DNA of 64,000 nt, from contig NZ_MLQQ01000010.1 in the NCBI RefSeq assembly GCF_001865995.1, forward strand, positions 124,001 to 188,000, written 5' to 3'. The notes under the pieces are model-generated. The model saw only the letters and a list, made by a program, of their open reading frames with translations. It had not been told where the DNA came from and searched no databases. Every line of letters begins with the position of its first letter. The stretch's first letter is position 1. The stretch comes from Anaerobacillus arseniciselenatis (lineage in GTDB: Bacteria > Bacillota > Bacilli > Bacillales > Anaerobacillaceae). The position numbers were made by a program, and so were the translations under genes. Shown here one piece after another: positions 44,944-53,503 of this stretch.

Positions 44944-45310
44944 TCGTTGCACCTTCTTTCTTTTCTGCTAAAACTTGAGAAACTTTCCCAGTAATATAAA
45001 TACCGAGCGCCGCACTACCAATGATGACGACTACTAAGAAAATACCATTTTGAATAAATAACGCACCAAAGTTCATCAACCCAACGGCTATAGGAATGAA
45101 AAAGAATGCTAAATGTTTAATGAGAAATGAGGACGCTTCTTCGACCCATTTCAAAGAAACAACACCAGTCATCAATAGCACAAATAAAATAACCATCCCT
45201 AAAACATTCCCTGGTATCGGTAAATGGAAAGCTTCCACTAAGAAAAATCCAAGTTCATTTAAGAACCAAAGCAAGCCTATTTGTAAAATAATGATTCCGA
45301 TTTTTTTCAC
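44918..45310 (-). CDS. lrgA: LrgA/CidA family holin-like protein
   Basis: Protein of 130 residues with four membrane helices. LPIPGNVLGMVILFVLL and the motif FFIPIAVGLMNFG are characteristic. GTG start at 45310 behind GGGAG. No LytTR/LytS-type regulator is adjacent. Confidence 0.88.
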   Translation of the reverse strand: MKKIGIIILQIGLLWFLNELGFFLVEAFHLPIPGNVLGMVILFVLLMTGVVSLKWVEEASSFLIKHLAFFFIPIAVGLMNFGALFIQNGIFLVVVIIGSAALGIYITGKVSQVLAEKKEGATNDRTRHSA

Positions 45311-45362
45311 AACGATAACTCCCTATCTTTTTTTTCAATGAAAACTATTTTAGCATAAAAAT

Positions 45363-45481
45363 AAAAGGCTGTCCCACAAGTTTCTGACACCACGCGCACT
45401 ACTCTAAAATATAGACGTATAGATAAAATATCCGTCTATATTTAGATGTCTAACGGTGTCTGACACTTATGTTGAACAGCC
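45363..45481. terminator. GTGTCTGACAC-family hairpin after the AspT-type gene
   Basis: AAGGCTGTCCCACAAG pairs with a right arm ending TTGAACAGCCTT. Inner arms ATATAGACG and CGTCTATAT pair, and GGTGTCTGACACTTA is present. It begins at the stop codon of the 45482 gene. Confidence 0.65.
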
Positions 45482-47068
45482 TTATAAAATCAACACTAAA
45501 AATTGTGATGCAATCGCAACGAAAATTAAAGCAATTGGATAAGCCGCTGCATAAGCAATTGCTGGGTCGTCTGTATTTACTAGCGTATTACAAGCACCTA
45601 ACCCCGGGGTACTTGTCATCCCTCCACAAATTGCTCCTAGAGAATGAATGATGCTGAGATGAAATAGCTTTTTAGCGATGATGAATGAAACGAACATTGG
45701 GATTAGTGTAATCAACGCACCACCAATAATTAAACCTACTCCTTCATTCACCACTACTTCCACTAAGCCACTTCCAGCAGTCGTACCAGCGCCTGCTAAA
45801 AATAGGACGAGACCGACATCTCTTATTACTCGATTGGAAGGCTGGTAAAACCTTGCTTGAATAGGTCCAACTTTTCCGAAATGGCCTATAATAATCGCAA
45901 TTAATAAAGGCCCACCAGCAACACCTAAAGTCATACTTCCTAAACCTGGGATATGGATCGGGATCATCCCAATTAATATGCCTAATAAAAGAATTATACT
46001 TAACGAAAATATATGAATATTTGCTTCTTCATGCTGTCGCGTTCCAAACAATTCTTGGACACCTTTAATTCGTTCTGGACTACAGACAACCGTCAAAACG
46101 TCCCCCCGCTCAAAGCGCCAAGCTGCTGCAGGAGGAAACTCGTATCCCGCTCTTTCCAATCTCGTTACGGTAACGTTATATTTTTCCCTTAATTTAATTT
46201 CGCGAAGACTTTTACCAATCATATATGGTGAGTCGACGGTAACACGGTGCATTTTTATATTTTCACGAATATTTACATCCGTAGTTACTTCTTTACCGAC
46301 GGCTTCTTTCAATTTATTTAAGTCTTCTGGATAACCGACAGCAATAATTTCATCACCAATTAATAACACCGTATCATTTCTCCCTAAAAAGTTACGATCT
46401 CCACGAATAACACGACTAATGATCGCTGAATTTTTAATTGTCCGCTGGAGTTCCTTCAACGTTTTCTTATGGGCAATATTATTTTCAACTTTAATTGTCA
46501 TGTTTTTAAGCGTACTTTTGTGTTTCACAGGGCTAAGCGTTTTTTGTAAGTCTTTTTCTAAATCTACTTTTAACACTTTCGGAAAAAGCTGGACAAATAA
46601 AACAACGGCAATAACGCCAAATGGGTACGCAATTCCGTAGCCAACAGAAACGATTGGGTCGTTCGTAGCCTCAAGTGCCGCTGCTAACCCTGGCGTACTC
46701 GTTAAAGCTCCGGTCATTAAACCTAAGCTTAGTGGTGCAGATAAATTAAATATTTTGGAAACGATAATCGTTGTAATAATGGCAATAACGATGATCACTA
46801 AAGCTAAAATAGCAAAAACTAATCCACTACTTCTCATCATCCGAAAAAAACGAGGCCCCGCCTGCAGGCCTACTGCAACAATAAATAAACTTAACCCTAA
46901 GTTTTGAACGATTGCAGGAATTTGATAACCGAAATGTCCTAAAACCATTGCAAATAACAACACTCCAGAAGCTCCTAAGTTAACCCCCTTATATTCTAAT
47001 TGACCTATGAAAGAGCCAACAAATAAGATGACAAATATGAGTATTAACGGATCATCTAATAATGACAT
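45482..47068 (-). CDS. AspT/YidE-type putative exchanger with two TrkA-C domains
   Basis: Transporter of 528 residues of the aspartate:alanine exchanger family. Two membrane halves each carry the family motif (GALTSTPGLAAA near 120; GGMTSTPGLGAC near 485) and flank two cytoplasmic RCK_C/TrkA-C domains (about 185-345). The start is placed at ATG 47068, nine bases after GGAGGGG; the longer form to 47116 has no ribosome site. The substrate is unknown; amino or dicarboxylic acids are typical. Confidence 0.85.
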   Translation of the reverse strand: MSLLDDPLILIFVILFVGSFIGQLEYKGVNLGASGVLLFAMVLGHFGYQIPAIVQNLGLSLFIVAVGLQAGPRFFRMMRSSGLVFAILALVIIVIAIITTIIVSKIFNLSAPLSLGLMTGALTSTPGLAAALEATNDPIVSVGYGIAYPFGVIAVVLFVQLFPKVLKVDLEKDLQKTLSPVKHKSTLKNMTIKVENNIAHKKTLKELQRTIKNSAIISRVIRGDRNFLGRNDTVLLIGDEIIAVGYPEDLNKLKEAVGKEVTTDVNIRENIKMHRVTVDSPYMIGKSLREIKLREKYNVTVTRLERAGYEFPPAAAWRFERGDVLTVVCSPERIKGVQELFGTRQHEEANIHIFSLSIILLLGILIGMIPIHIPGLGSMTLGVAGGPLLIAIIIGHFGKVGPIQARFYQPSNRVIRDVGLVLFLAGAGTTAGSGLVEVVVNEGVGLIIGGALITLIPMFVSFIIAKKLFHLSIIHSLGAICGGMTSTPGLGACNTLVNTDDPAIAYAAAYPIALIFVAIASQFLVLIL

Positions 47069-47269
47069 CAGACCTAACCCCTCCATGTAAACATTAAATC
47101 CTGAGCTTAGCTTCAAATCGTAAAAGCTGACAGCGTTCCATGTTCAGGAAATTTATATTACTTTTATTTTTTGCTTGAGGTCTTTTATTATAACAGATTG
47201 GTTTAGTCGTTTCTGTACAGCTCCGTTCGTGAAAAGGCTTACTTTAGAAATGACAAAAAAACGCCATAT

Positions 47270-47393
47270 TTAATGAATTTCATAATTCAATATTTTACGC
47301 CATTAAGTATCTATATGTAGTTGCGTTAAACCATTCGCACTACATATAGTTTGATATGGCTCAATTTTGGTAATTATGAAATTCACTCAATTA
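47270..47393. mobile_element. MITE-like palindromic element, copy 13 (subtype A)
   Basis: TTAATGAATTTCATAATTC ... CTATATGTAGTTGCG, loop, GCACTACATATAG ... AATTATGAAATTCACTCA and TTAA. TTAA at both edges, as in copy 1. Confidence 0.78.
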
Positions 47394-47503
47394 AGGCGTT
47401 TTCATCCAACTTTTCGTTTACTATACAATTTTTCTAAACATCAGTTTACATTTCCTTATTTTGGAGATAATTATTAGTAGTTTAATAGAAGGAGTGTTTT
47501 TTA

Positions 47504-47644
47504 ATGGACTATTTAGATCGTTTACATAATGCCTCAAAAAAGGAAAAAATTCACGAAAAGTACATCCAAGGGAAAATCTCGACTGAGGAAATGGAGAAAA
47601 AAATAAGAGCGTTAGGAACAAAGCTAAGAGATAAAAAGCGATAA
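47504..47644 (+). CDS. Small basic helical protein of 46 residues
   Basis: MDYLDRLHNASKKEKIHEKY followed by IQGKISTEEMEKKIRALGTK and LRDKKR. It has a clear ribosome site (GAAGGAG) and is highly charged with no membrane segment. I do not recognise the family. It stands alone between a MITE and a composite repeat. Composition and position suggest a real but unassigned gene. Confidence 0.6.
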   Translation: MDYLDRLHNASKKEKIHEKYIQGKISTEEMEKKIRALGTKLRDKKR

Positions 47645-47710
47645 TGCGGAGGCCGGAGTAGATTCAATTGAATATTAGAAGTTCACTTGGAAAAGTCGAC
47701 CGTCATTTTA

Positions 47711-48028
47711 TTTTCACACAAAACGCAAATGGCGGATATTCCGCCACCATTTAATATGGAAAAGAACAAGCAATTTCCCTCTCTTCGCTGTAAATCTACT
47801 GACCTCAATCACAACATGGAATACACCCTCGAGAATACTCCATGTGCTTTGCGACGAGGAACCGCAGGAGCACCTTCTATCGAATCTCAGAGGCTCGTCA
47901 CGAAATCATTCGCCTTTTTTCATACAAAATCATCATGATGGCTTACCTGCCACCACCATCCAACATCAAAAGTCGGACGAGGGTCCTAACCAACTAGCCA
48001 CTAACCAACAAACCAACTAACAAACCAA
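47711..48028. repeat. Composite intergenic repeat, copy d (longest)
   Basis: Left hairpin module ATGGCGGATATTCCGCCACC (stem GGCGGA/TCCGCC), central conserved CTCTTCGCTGTAAA, an inserted GTGCTTTGCGACGAGG block shared in reverse with the 7885-8107 repeat, AGAGGCTCGT, then a second module and the tail CCAACTAGCCACTAACC repeated. It ends 10 bp from the 3' end of the next gene. Confidence 0.7.
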
Positions 48029-48037
48029 CTATTCATT

Positions 48038-48478
48038 TTAATTATGATAAAATTCAGATGCGCTAATGTTATAAATAGCGAAAAGTTCCAGCTCTGATTC
48101 CACCATTTTTTCTAATTGCTCATTTGCTTCATCTGTGTAACATTGACCACATTCTTCATAAAGAATTCGAAATTGTTGTGCATGATAGGCTAAGCCTCTC
48201 AAATGGTATAAAATGGCTCTTTCGTTATCTGTTAACGGATCATCAGCTGTTGCTTCAGCACTATAACCATCGATAAAGGCATTATATTTTTCATATTGCT
48301 CTTCCTCCATTGGTTCATAAGGGGAAGATTCAACTAAAATTTCGGTCATATATTCATAACTTGTGTCCCAAATATCATCACGAACATCTGTCGGTAACTC
48401 TTGGGGGCTCCGTAAAAAGAAAAAGAAGATAAAACCAAAGATTGCTAAACCTGTAATAATGTATTTCTTTCTATTCAT
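48038..48478 (-). CDS. Hypothetical membrane-anchored protein
   Basis: Protein of 146 residues: a short basic N-terminus, one membrane helix (YIITGLAIFGFIFFFFL), then an acidic extracytoplasmic helical domain with two cysteines close together (YEECGQCYTDE). The ATG at 48478 is preceded by AAGGAG about 12 bases away. A longer frame to 48634 lacks support. No family recognised. Confidence 0.6.
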   Translation of the reverse strand: MNRKKYIITGLAIFGFIFFFFLRSPQELPTDVRDDIWDTSYEYMTEILVESSPYEPMEEEQYEKYNAFIDGYSAEATADDPLTDNERAILYHLRGLAYHAQQFRILYEECGQCYTDEANEQLEKMVESELELFAIYNISASEFYHN

Positions 48479-48699
48479 CGTTTCTTTCGTCTCCTTATTA
48501 TTATCTAATAGCTTAACAATACCATTAGAAAAAAACGGCTTCAAGTCAAGCCGCCTCTTTTGAGAAAGATATATTCGTAAACATTGTCGGTTTGTGCGTT
48601 TTTTGAATAGGCCTCCCAAAAATAGCACGCTCACTCCTTCTCTTTACATTATAGAAATAACAAGTTACCTTTATATAGAACTTATTTTTTTGAAAATGA

Positions 48700-48872
48700 C
48701 AAATGATATAAGAGGATGTTCAAAAAATCCGGTAATCATAGCTTACGAATCTCTTCGTTGGCTCGCTTCTGTGCTACTCATGTATTAATAGCCTAAATTC
48801 TGAAGCTCGAAGCTTCGCCGCCTCGACCTCCTATGCTCTGATTATCCTCCTTTTTGAACACGCACTATTAAG
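48700..48872. repeat. Intergenic inverted element upstream of mqnB
   Basis: The ends GGATGTTCAAAAA and TTTTTGAACACGC pair, and inner GGTAATCATAG faces CTGATTATCC. The middle contains GAAGCTCGAAGCTTCG. It lies between two divergent genes, with the mqnB ribosome site just after it. Confidence 0.5.
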
Positions 48873-48885
48873 GAGAAACTTAACT

Positions 48886-49566
48886 ATGGATACTTATTCT
48901 ACAAATAACGATTTTAATGCGATGCGTATTTTAATTATGACTGCTGTTACCGCTGAGAAAGAAGCGGTTTTACGTGGACTCCAAGAAGATGACAGGTTTG
49001 ATGTCATTGCTGGTGGTGTTGGGCCGATCGTATCTGCTGTAAGTACAACGAAAGCACTTGCCGCTAGTAATCGTTATGACCTTGTAATTAGTATGGGGAT
49101 CGGTGGTGGATTTCCAGAGAAAGCTGAAGTTGGCTCTGTCGTCGTTAGTAACGAAATTGTTTCTGCTGACTTAGGGGCTGAAACTAATGAAGGTTTTTGT
49201 CGTATAGAAAATTTAGGTTTCGGATGTTCGCGTGTGGCTGTCGATCAGCAACTTTCATCAAAAGTAGCAGAGGCTTTAACAGATGCAGGACTCTCTGTCC
49301 AAACTGGCGCGATCCTTACATTATGTACAGTTACTGGTACAAAGGAAACAGCGATTGAACTATCAACTAGAGTCCCAGGGGCTACAGTTGAAGCTATGGA
49401 AGGTTTCGGTGTGGCTACAGCAGCTCATGATGCAGGGGTACCTGTTCTTGAAATTCGGACAATCTCAAATCCAGTTGGACCACGGGACCGAAATGCATGG
49501 AAAATTAAAGAAGCCTTACAAGCTTTAGAAAAAGTAAGTTCAGTATTACCGGAGGTGTTAAAATGA
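48886..49566 (+). CDS. mqnB: Futalosine hydrolase
   Basis: Nucleosidase of 226 residues (PNP/MTAN fold) that releases hypoxanthine from futalosine in the alternative menaquinone pathway. Seen: ILIMTAVTAEKEAVLRGL, VISMGIGGGFPEKAEVGSVV and the catalytic-region VEAMEGFGVATAA. AAGGAG precedes the ATG. The stop overlaps the mqnD start by 4 bp, and this pairing is what distinguishes it from ordinary methylthioadenosine nucleosidase. Confidence 0.88.
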   Translation: MDTYSTNNDFNAMRILIMTAVTAEKEAVLRGLQEDDRFDVIAGGVGPIVSAVSTTKALAASNRYDLVISMGIGGGFPEKAEVGSVVVSNEIVSADLGAETNEGFCRIENLGFGCSRVAVDQQLSSKVAEALTDAGLSVQTGAILTLCTVTGTKETAIELSTRVPGATVEAMEGFGVATAAHDAGVPVLEIRTISNPVGPRDRNAWKIKEALQALEKVSSVLPEVLK

Positions 49567-50396
49567 AAATTGTCTTCTCCCCTTGTCCTAATGATACATT
49601 TATTTTTCACGCTTTAGTACATGGACTTGTGTCGGGTGCTCCTGATTTTGATGTTACTTACGCTGATATTGATGTGACGAATAAGTTAGCGGTTCAAGAA
49701 GATGGTCCGGATATTTTAAAGATTTCATTTGCAGCCCTACCATGGGCACACCCTGATTACGCTCTCCTCCCATGTGGTGGAGCGTTAGGAAGAGGATGTG
49801 GACCACTCGTTTTAACGAAAGATCATTCACGGGACCCTGCAACATTATCAGGAAAACGTGTTGCTGTTCCTAGCGAGAGGTCGACCGCTTATTTACTATT
49901 TCGACTTTGGGCTAGCGCACAAGTTCCAGGAGGCGTCGGTGAAATTGTTGTCATGCCTTTCCATGAAATCATGCCAGCAGTCCGTGACGGTAAAGTCGAT
50001 GCTGGACTAGTCATCCATGAAGCTCGCTTTACATATGGTGAATACGGTTTATCACTACTTACGGATTTAGGTAGCTGGTGGGAAGAAGACACAGGATTAC
50101 CAATTCCACTTGGAGCTATTATAGCTCGTCGCTCACTTGACTTAAAAGCATTAAGTCGTTGGATCACACAATCGGTAGAGTATGCTTGGGAACACCCTGA
50201 AGCTTCACGAGAATATATCATGTGCCATGCCCAAGAGCTTTCTCCAGAAGTTGCACAAGCTCATATCGACTTATATGTTAATAAGTTTTCAGCCAATTTA
50301 GACGATGATGGTTATGCTGCCATCAGTGCACTCCTAGGTCGTGCCGCTAAAGAAGGGTTAGTCCCAGAAATTGATATTAAACGACTTCGCATCTAA
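49563..50396 (+). CDS. mqnD: 1,4-dihydroxy-6-naphthoate synthase
   Basis: Enzyme of 277 residues of the periplasmic-binding-protein-like fold, converting cyclic dehypoxanthinyl futalosine to 1,4-dihydroxy-6-naphthoate. The N-terminus FSPCPNDTFIFHALVHG is the MqnD hallmark. DILKISFAALPWA, the GCGPLVL segment and AGLVIHEARFTYGEYGL follow. Coupled to mqnB by a 4-bp overlap (ATGA). mqnA, mqnC and mqnE are not in the window. Terminator at 50545. Confidence 0.93.
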   Translation: MKIVFSPCPNDTFIFHALVHGLVSGAPDFDVTYADIDVTNKLAVQEDGPDILKISFAALPWAHPDYALLPCGGALGRGCGPLVLTKDHSRDPATLSGKRVAVPSERSTAYLLFRLWASAQVPGGVGEIVVMPFHEIMPAVRDGKVDAGLVIHEARFTYGEYGLSLLTDLGSWWEEDTGLPIPLGAIIARRSLDLKALSRWITQSVEYAWEHPEASREYIMCHAQELSPEVAQAHIDLYVNKFSANLDDDGYAAISALLGRAAKEGLVPEIDIKRLRI

Positions 50397-50397
50397 C

Positions 50398-50528
50398 AAG
50401 AAAAGCGGATGCGCCTTGGTAAGATTCGACAAGCGTTGGAGAGCCAGCAGCGTTTTGCCTCCTCTTTGTGGTACCTCTTGAATAGGCAAATCTTGATGGA
50501 CCGAAACGCTCGAGAAGCTAGACAACTT
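50398..50528. repeat. GC-rich intergenic repeat after mqnD
   Basis: AAAGCGGATGCGCCTTGG at the left and CGAGAAGCTAGACAACTTTC at the right resemble the ends of the 7885-8107 repeat (GCGCAAGGTGCCTTGG). The middle differs. Confidence 0.45.
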
Positions 50529-50544
50529 TCCGAGCTCTTCAAAT

Positions 50545-50579
50545 AAAAAACTAGCTTACAATTCGTAAGCTAGTTTTTT
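50545..50579 (+). terminator. Terminator of mqnBD
   Basis: AAAAAACTAGCTTAC pairs perfectly with GTAAGCTAGTTTTTT, five-base loop. Confidence 0.85.
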
Positions 50580-50617
50580 ATGCATTTGTTATAAGTGCGT
50601 TACGATCACTTTATTAG

Positions 50618-50702
50618 AAAATGTCCGCCCCACGTGGACATTTTTACGATTTGTCCACGTGCGGTGTCTGACACCATGTGAAAACTTCACATGGTATAAG
50701 CA
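50618..50702 (-). terminator. Double hairpin after the diguanylate cyclase gene
   Basis: CACGTGGAC pairs with GTCCACGTG, then GGTGTCTGACACC (itself palindromic), then ACCATGTGAA pairs with TTCACATGGT next to the stop codon. Confidence 0.6.
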
Positions 50703-52925
50703 CTACACACTCCAGTGACTAACTCTGTTTCGGCCTTTTTCTTTAGCCATGTATAAGGCGTCGTCTGCCATACGCATAACAGTATCTTTTTTCATCCCGG
50801 ATTGTGGAATGATCGTAGCCGCTCCAACAGTTAACGTAATATAGCTTGCTACTTTTGAACATTGATGTTCAATCTTTAAGGAAGTAATATTTTTGATCAT
50901 TTTTTCCGCTACTTTAATAGCACCTTTATGATCTGTGTTTGGGAGAATTGCAGCAAATTCATCTCCACCATATCTAGCAATTAAATCTGTTTTTCTTTTC
51001 GGGGTGTTTTGGAGTGTTTGTGCGACTTCCACTAACGCTTTGTCGCCTTCTTGGTGTCCGTAATGATCATTGTATTCTTTAAACTGATCGATATCGATAA
51101 TTAATAATGAAAGTGGTTGTTCTTCTCTTACAGCTTTTTCCCACTCTTTTTCAAATGCCGTATCAAATATTCTTCGATTCGGAATACATGTTAATCCATC
51201 TAATTCCGAAAGTTTTTGAAGTTTATTATTCATATTTTTAAGCTCTAACTGCGATTGCTTTCTCATTGTAATTTCTTCAGCTAGTTCTTCTGATTTTTGG
51301 GCATTGTTTATCGCAATCGCAATATATGAGACGAGCGCTCTAATTGAGTCTAGCGAATACTGATTGTAAGCATTTTTATGTTTACTTTGTACCGTAACTA
51401 CACCAATTGTCTTTCCTTCTACGATCAACGGGCAAAAAATAAGTGATGGCTTTATATTACCGAATGTACTATTAATCCCATCTAAATACTTTTGATACTC
51501 TTGTTCAACATCATTAATGATAACTTCTTCTTTATTTTTAATACACCATACAGCATAACTAGATGTACTAGATAGCGGGATTTCAAACTCGGGAGCTGCT
51601 TGGCCTTCTTCAATATATAGCTTGTATTCGATGGCTTGTTTCGCTTCATCGTACATACCAATACCAAAAACATCAGCATCCAATAAATTTTTGATATTTT
51701 CGTAAAGTCGGCGAAATACTTTGTTTATATCTAAAGTGGCAGTAATACTTTTGCCTATTTCACTAATCACTTTCATTTGTGAATAAGACTTAGAAAGTTC
51801 CTTCGTTTTTTGCTCTAATTGCTCATTTAAAATTTGAAAAGCTTTATTTTTCCGTTTTGATTCTTCTGCTTTTAATTGCATCGCAATACTTCTAAGTTTG
51901 CTTTGTGTAGCAACACTGCTTATTCCCTTTGTGCGGTCATGAAATTTTTTGTAATAATAAATCATCTTATCATGATTTCCTAACGTTTCATAAACTTCTG
52001 CTAGGAAAGAGCAAAGTTGTATGACCAAGTCTTCAGCTTTTATTTTTTCGGCAAGCTCTAATCCTTTATATAAACAGTCTAGCGCCCGTTCCATTTCATT
52101 AGCATCTTTTTCTAACTTATAATAATCTATATAAACTTCTACCTCTAAAAATACATCTTTAACTTCTCTGTTCACTTTTAAAAATTGATCAAAATATTTT
52201 CTTGCTTCTTCACTTTTACCTTTTTCGTAAGCTAAGCGCCCTAACAAGTGATAGCTAATACTTTCTCTAATCTTATCTTTTTCAGCTTTACTCACTGCAA
52301 GGCTTTTTAATATATATTTTTCTGCTTGTTCAAACTCCCTTAAACCGAGGTGTGAGGCACCGATATTAATAAGGCCGATTGCTTGCAAGTATTGTTCCTT
52401 CTCTCGCTCGAACAACTTCAAGCTATCTTTATAATACTTTAATGCCGCACGATAATCTTGAAGCCGATAATATATTTCTCCGATATTATTTAATAGCGCA
52501 GCAATTAATTTTTCATAATGAATGGCAGTAGCTAAATTTAGAGCCTCACTGTAATACTCAAGCGCACGATCATAAGACTTCAAATAAATATTTACGTTTC
52601 CTAATGCATTTAAAATCTCAACCTCATATTCGTTTTCTTCTTCTAATGCTCTAGCCCGTTCTAATCCGTCAATGAGCTTTTCTAACGCTTTTTCTAAATC
52701 ACCTGTTAACCATAAACTTCTACCGATTTGTAGTAGGCTTTTTACAACTCCTTTTTGATCATCCTCTTTTAAGGCAATATCATATGCTTCCTCCGCTAAA
52801 AAAAGTGAATGCAGCGGCTTACTTCGTTCAAGATCTTCGGAAAGTTTATTTAAAAGCTTAATTTTTTCTTTTGTTTCATCACAATTACTTATTAAAGGTT
52901 CATATTCTTTAAATATTTCATTCAA
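50703..52925 (-). CDS. TPR-GAF-GGDEF diguanylate cyclase
   Basis: Soluble signalling protein of 740 residues that should make cyclic di-GMP. Domains in order: about seven tetratricopeptide repeats (about 40-340), a coiled coil, a GAF sensor domain (about 385-540), a second coiled coil, and the GGDEF domain (about 575-740) with intact ARYGGDEFAAILPN. An allosteric RxxD inhibitory site (RKTD) lies five residues before GGDEF. I place the start at TTG 52925, seven bases after GGAGGG; the TTG at 52940 lies inside that site. No membrane segment, so the input is probably cytosolic. No phosphodiesterase is nearby. Confidence 0.88.
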   Translation of the reverse strand: MNEIFKEYEPLISNCDETKEKIKLLNKLSEDLERSKPLHSLFLAEEAYDIALKEDDQKGVVKSLLQIGRSLWLTGDLEKALEKLIDGLERARALEEENEYEVEILNALGNVNIYLKSYDRALEYYSEALNLATAIHYEKLIAALLNNIGEIYYRLQDYRAALKYYKDSLKLFEREKEQYLQAIGLINIGASHLGLREFEQAEKYILKSLAVSKAEKDKIRESISYHLLGRLAYEKGKSEEARKYFDQFLKVNREVKDVFLEVEVYIDYYKLEKDANEMERALDCLYKGLELAEKIKAEDLVIQLCSFLAEVYETLGNHDKMIYYYKKFHDRTKGISSVATQSKLRSIAMQLKAEESKRKNKAFQILNEQLEQKTKELSKSYSQMKVISEIGKSITATLDINKVFRRLYENIKNLLDADVFGIGMYDEAKQAIEYKLYIEEGQAAPEFEIPLSSTSSYAVWCIKNKEEVIINDVEQEYQKYLDGINSTFGNIKPSLIFCPLIVEGKTIGVVTVQSKHKNAYNQYSLDSIRALVSYIAIAINNAQKSEELAEEITMRKQSQLELKNMNNKLQKLSELDGLTCIPNRRIFDTAFEKEWEKAVREEQPLSLLIIDIDQFKEYNDHYGHQEGDKALVEVAQTLQNTPKRKTDLIARYGGDEFAAILPNTDHKGAIKVAEKMIKNITSLKIEHQCSKVASYITLTVGAATIIPQSGMKKDTVMRMADDALYMAKEKGRNRVSHWSV

Positions 52926-53056
52926 ATAGCTTCCCTCCAAAACAAACCGAAATTAGAAATAAATAACACTATTCTAATATTATACAAAAACTTCACTAAA
53001 TTGTCTTATTTTTTGAAATTTTATCTTTATAACTTTGTAGCTTTGATACAAATCAC

Positions 53057-53120
53057 CTGAGTAAATTGATAATTACCTAACCCTCACGATATAAAATTAT
53101 ATGTAGTTGCGAGCCATTTA
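53057..53120. mobile_element. MITE-like element fragment, copy 14
   Basis: GAGTAAATTGATAATTACC then TATATGTAGTTGCGAGC: only the left half is present. It stops within 20 bp of a transporter gene remnant. Confidence 0.5.
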
Positions 53121-53136
53121 ATTAAATCTTCTAACA

Positions 53137-53352
53137 ATCGTTTGGTTCGTTGCCTTCGGTGGAACTGCACTTTTTCATGAAATAAAGGGGATATCTAATA
53201 CTTCCTCACAAGTATACACTCAACCAAAAACAGGACTCTTCTTAATGTTAAACCAATTACCTTTTGGGTCGATGTTAAGTATTTTAGCCCTATTTCTAAT
53301 TTGTTTCTTTATAACTTCAGCTAACTCGGCAACCTATGTTCTTGGTACGTGA
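53137..53352 (+). pseudogene. BCCT (glycine betaine/choline) transporter fragment
   Basis: One frame of 71 codons reads IVWFVAFGGTALFHEIKG, a middle with KTGLFLMLNQLPFGSML, then FFITSANSATYVLGT before TGA. WFxxFGGTAL and FITSAxSATYVLG are consecutive signatures from the core of BCCT family transporters (OpuD/BetL type, about 500 residues). Neither the N-terminal two-thirds nor the C-terminus is present nearby. It has no start codon or ribosome site. A truncated MITE abuts the left end. Clear gene remnant. Confidence 0.8.
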
Positions 53353-53503
53353 TGTGTCTTGCCTGTAAATTAAGTTGCTACAGGAAAGTTCGCTTTTTTA
53401 GTGAAGCTTTTCTTAGCAACTTATTTACATTGATGTTGGTAAAAATGATTTTTGAGACAGAATTATGGAGGAAAATCCCTGTTAATGGATTCAATTTAAC
53501 GTA

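Noticed and set aside
53353..53503. Continuation of the BCCT remnant
   Set aside because: No frame after the TGA at 53350 resembles transporter sequence.
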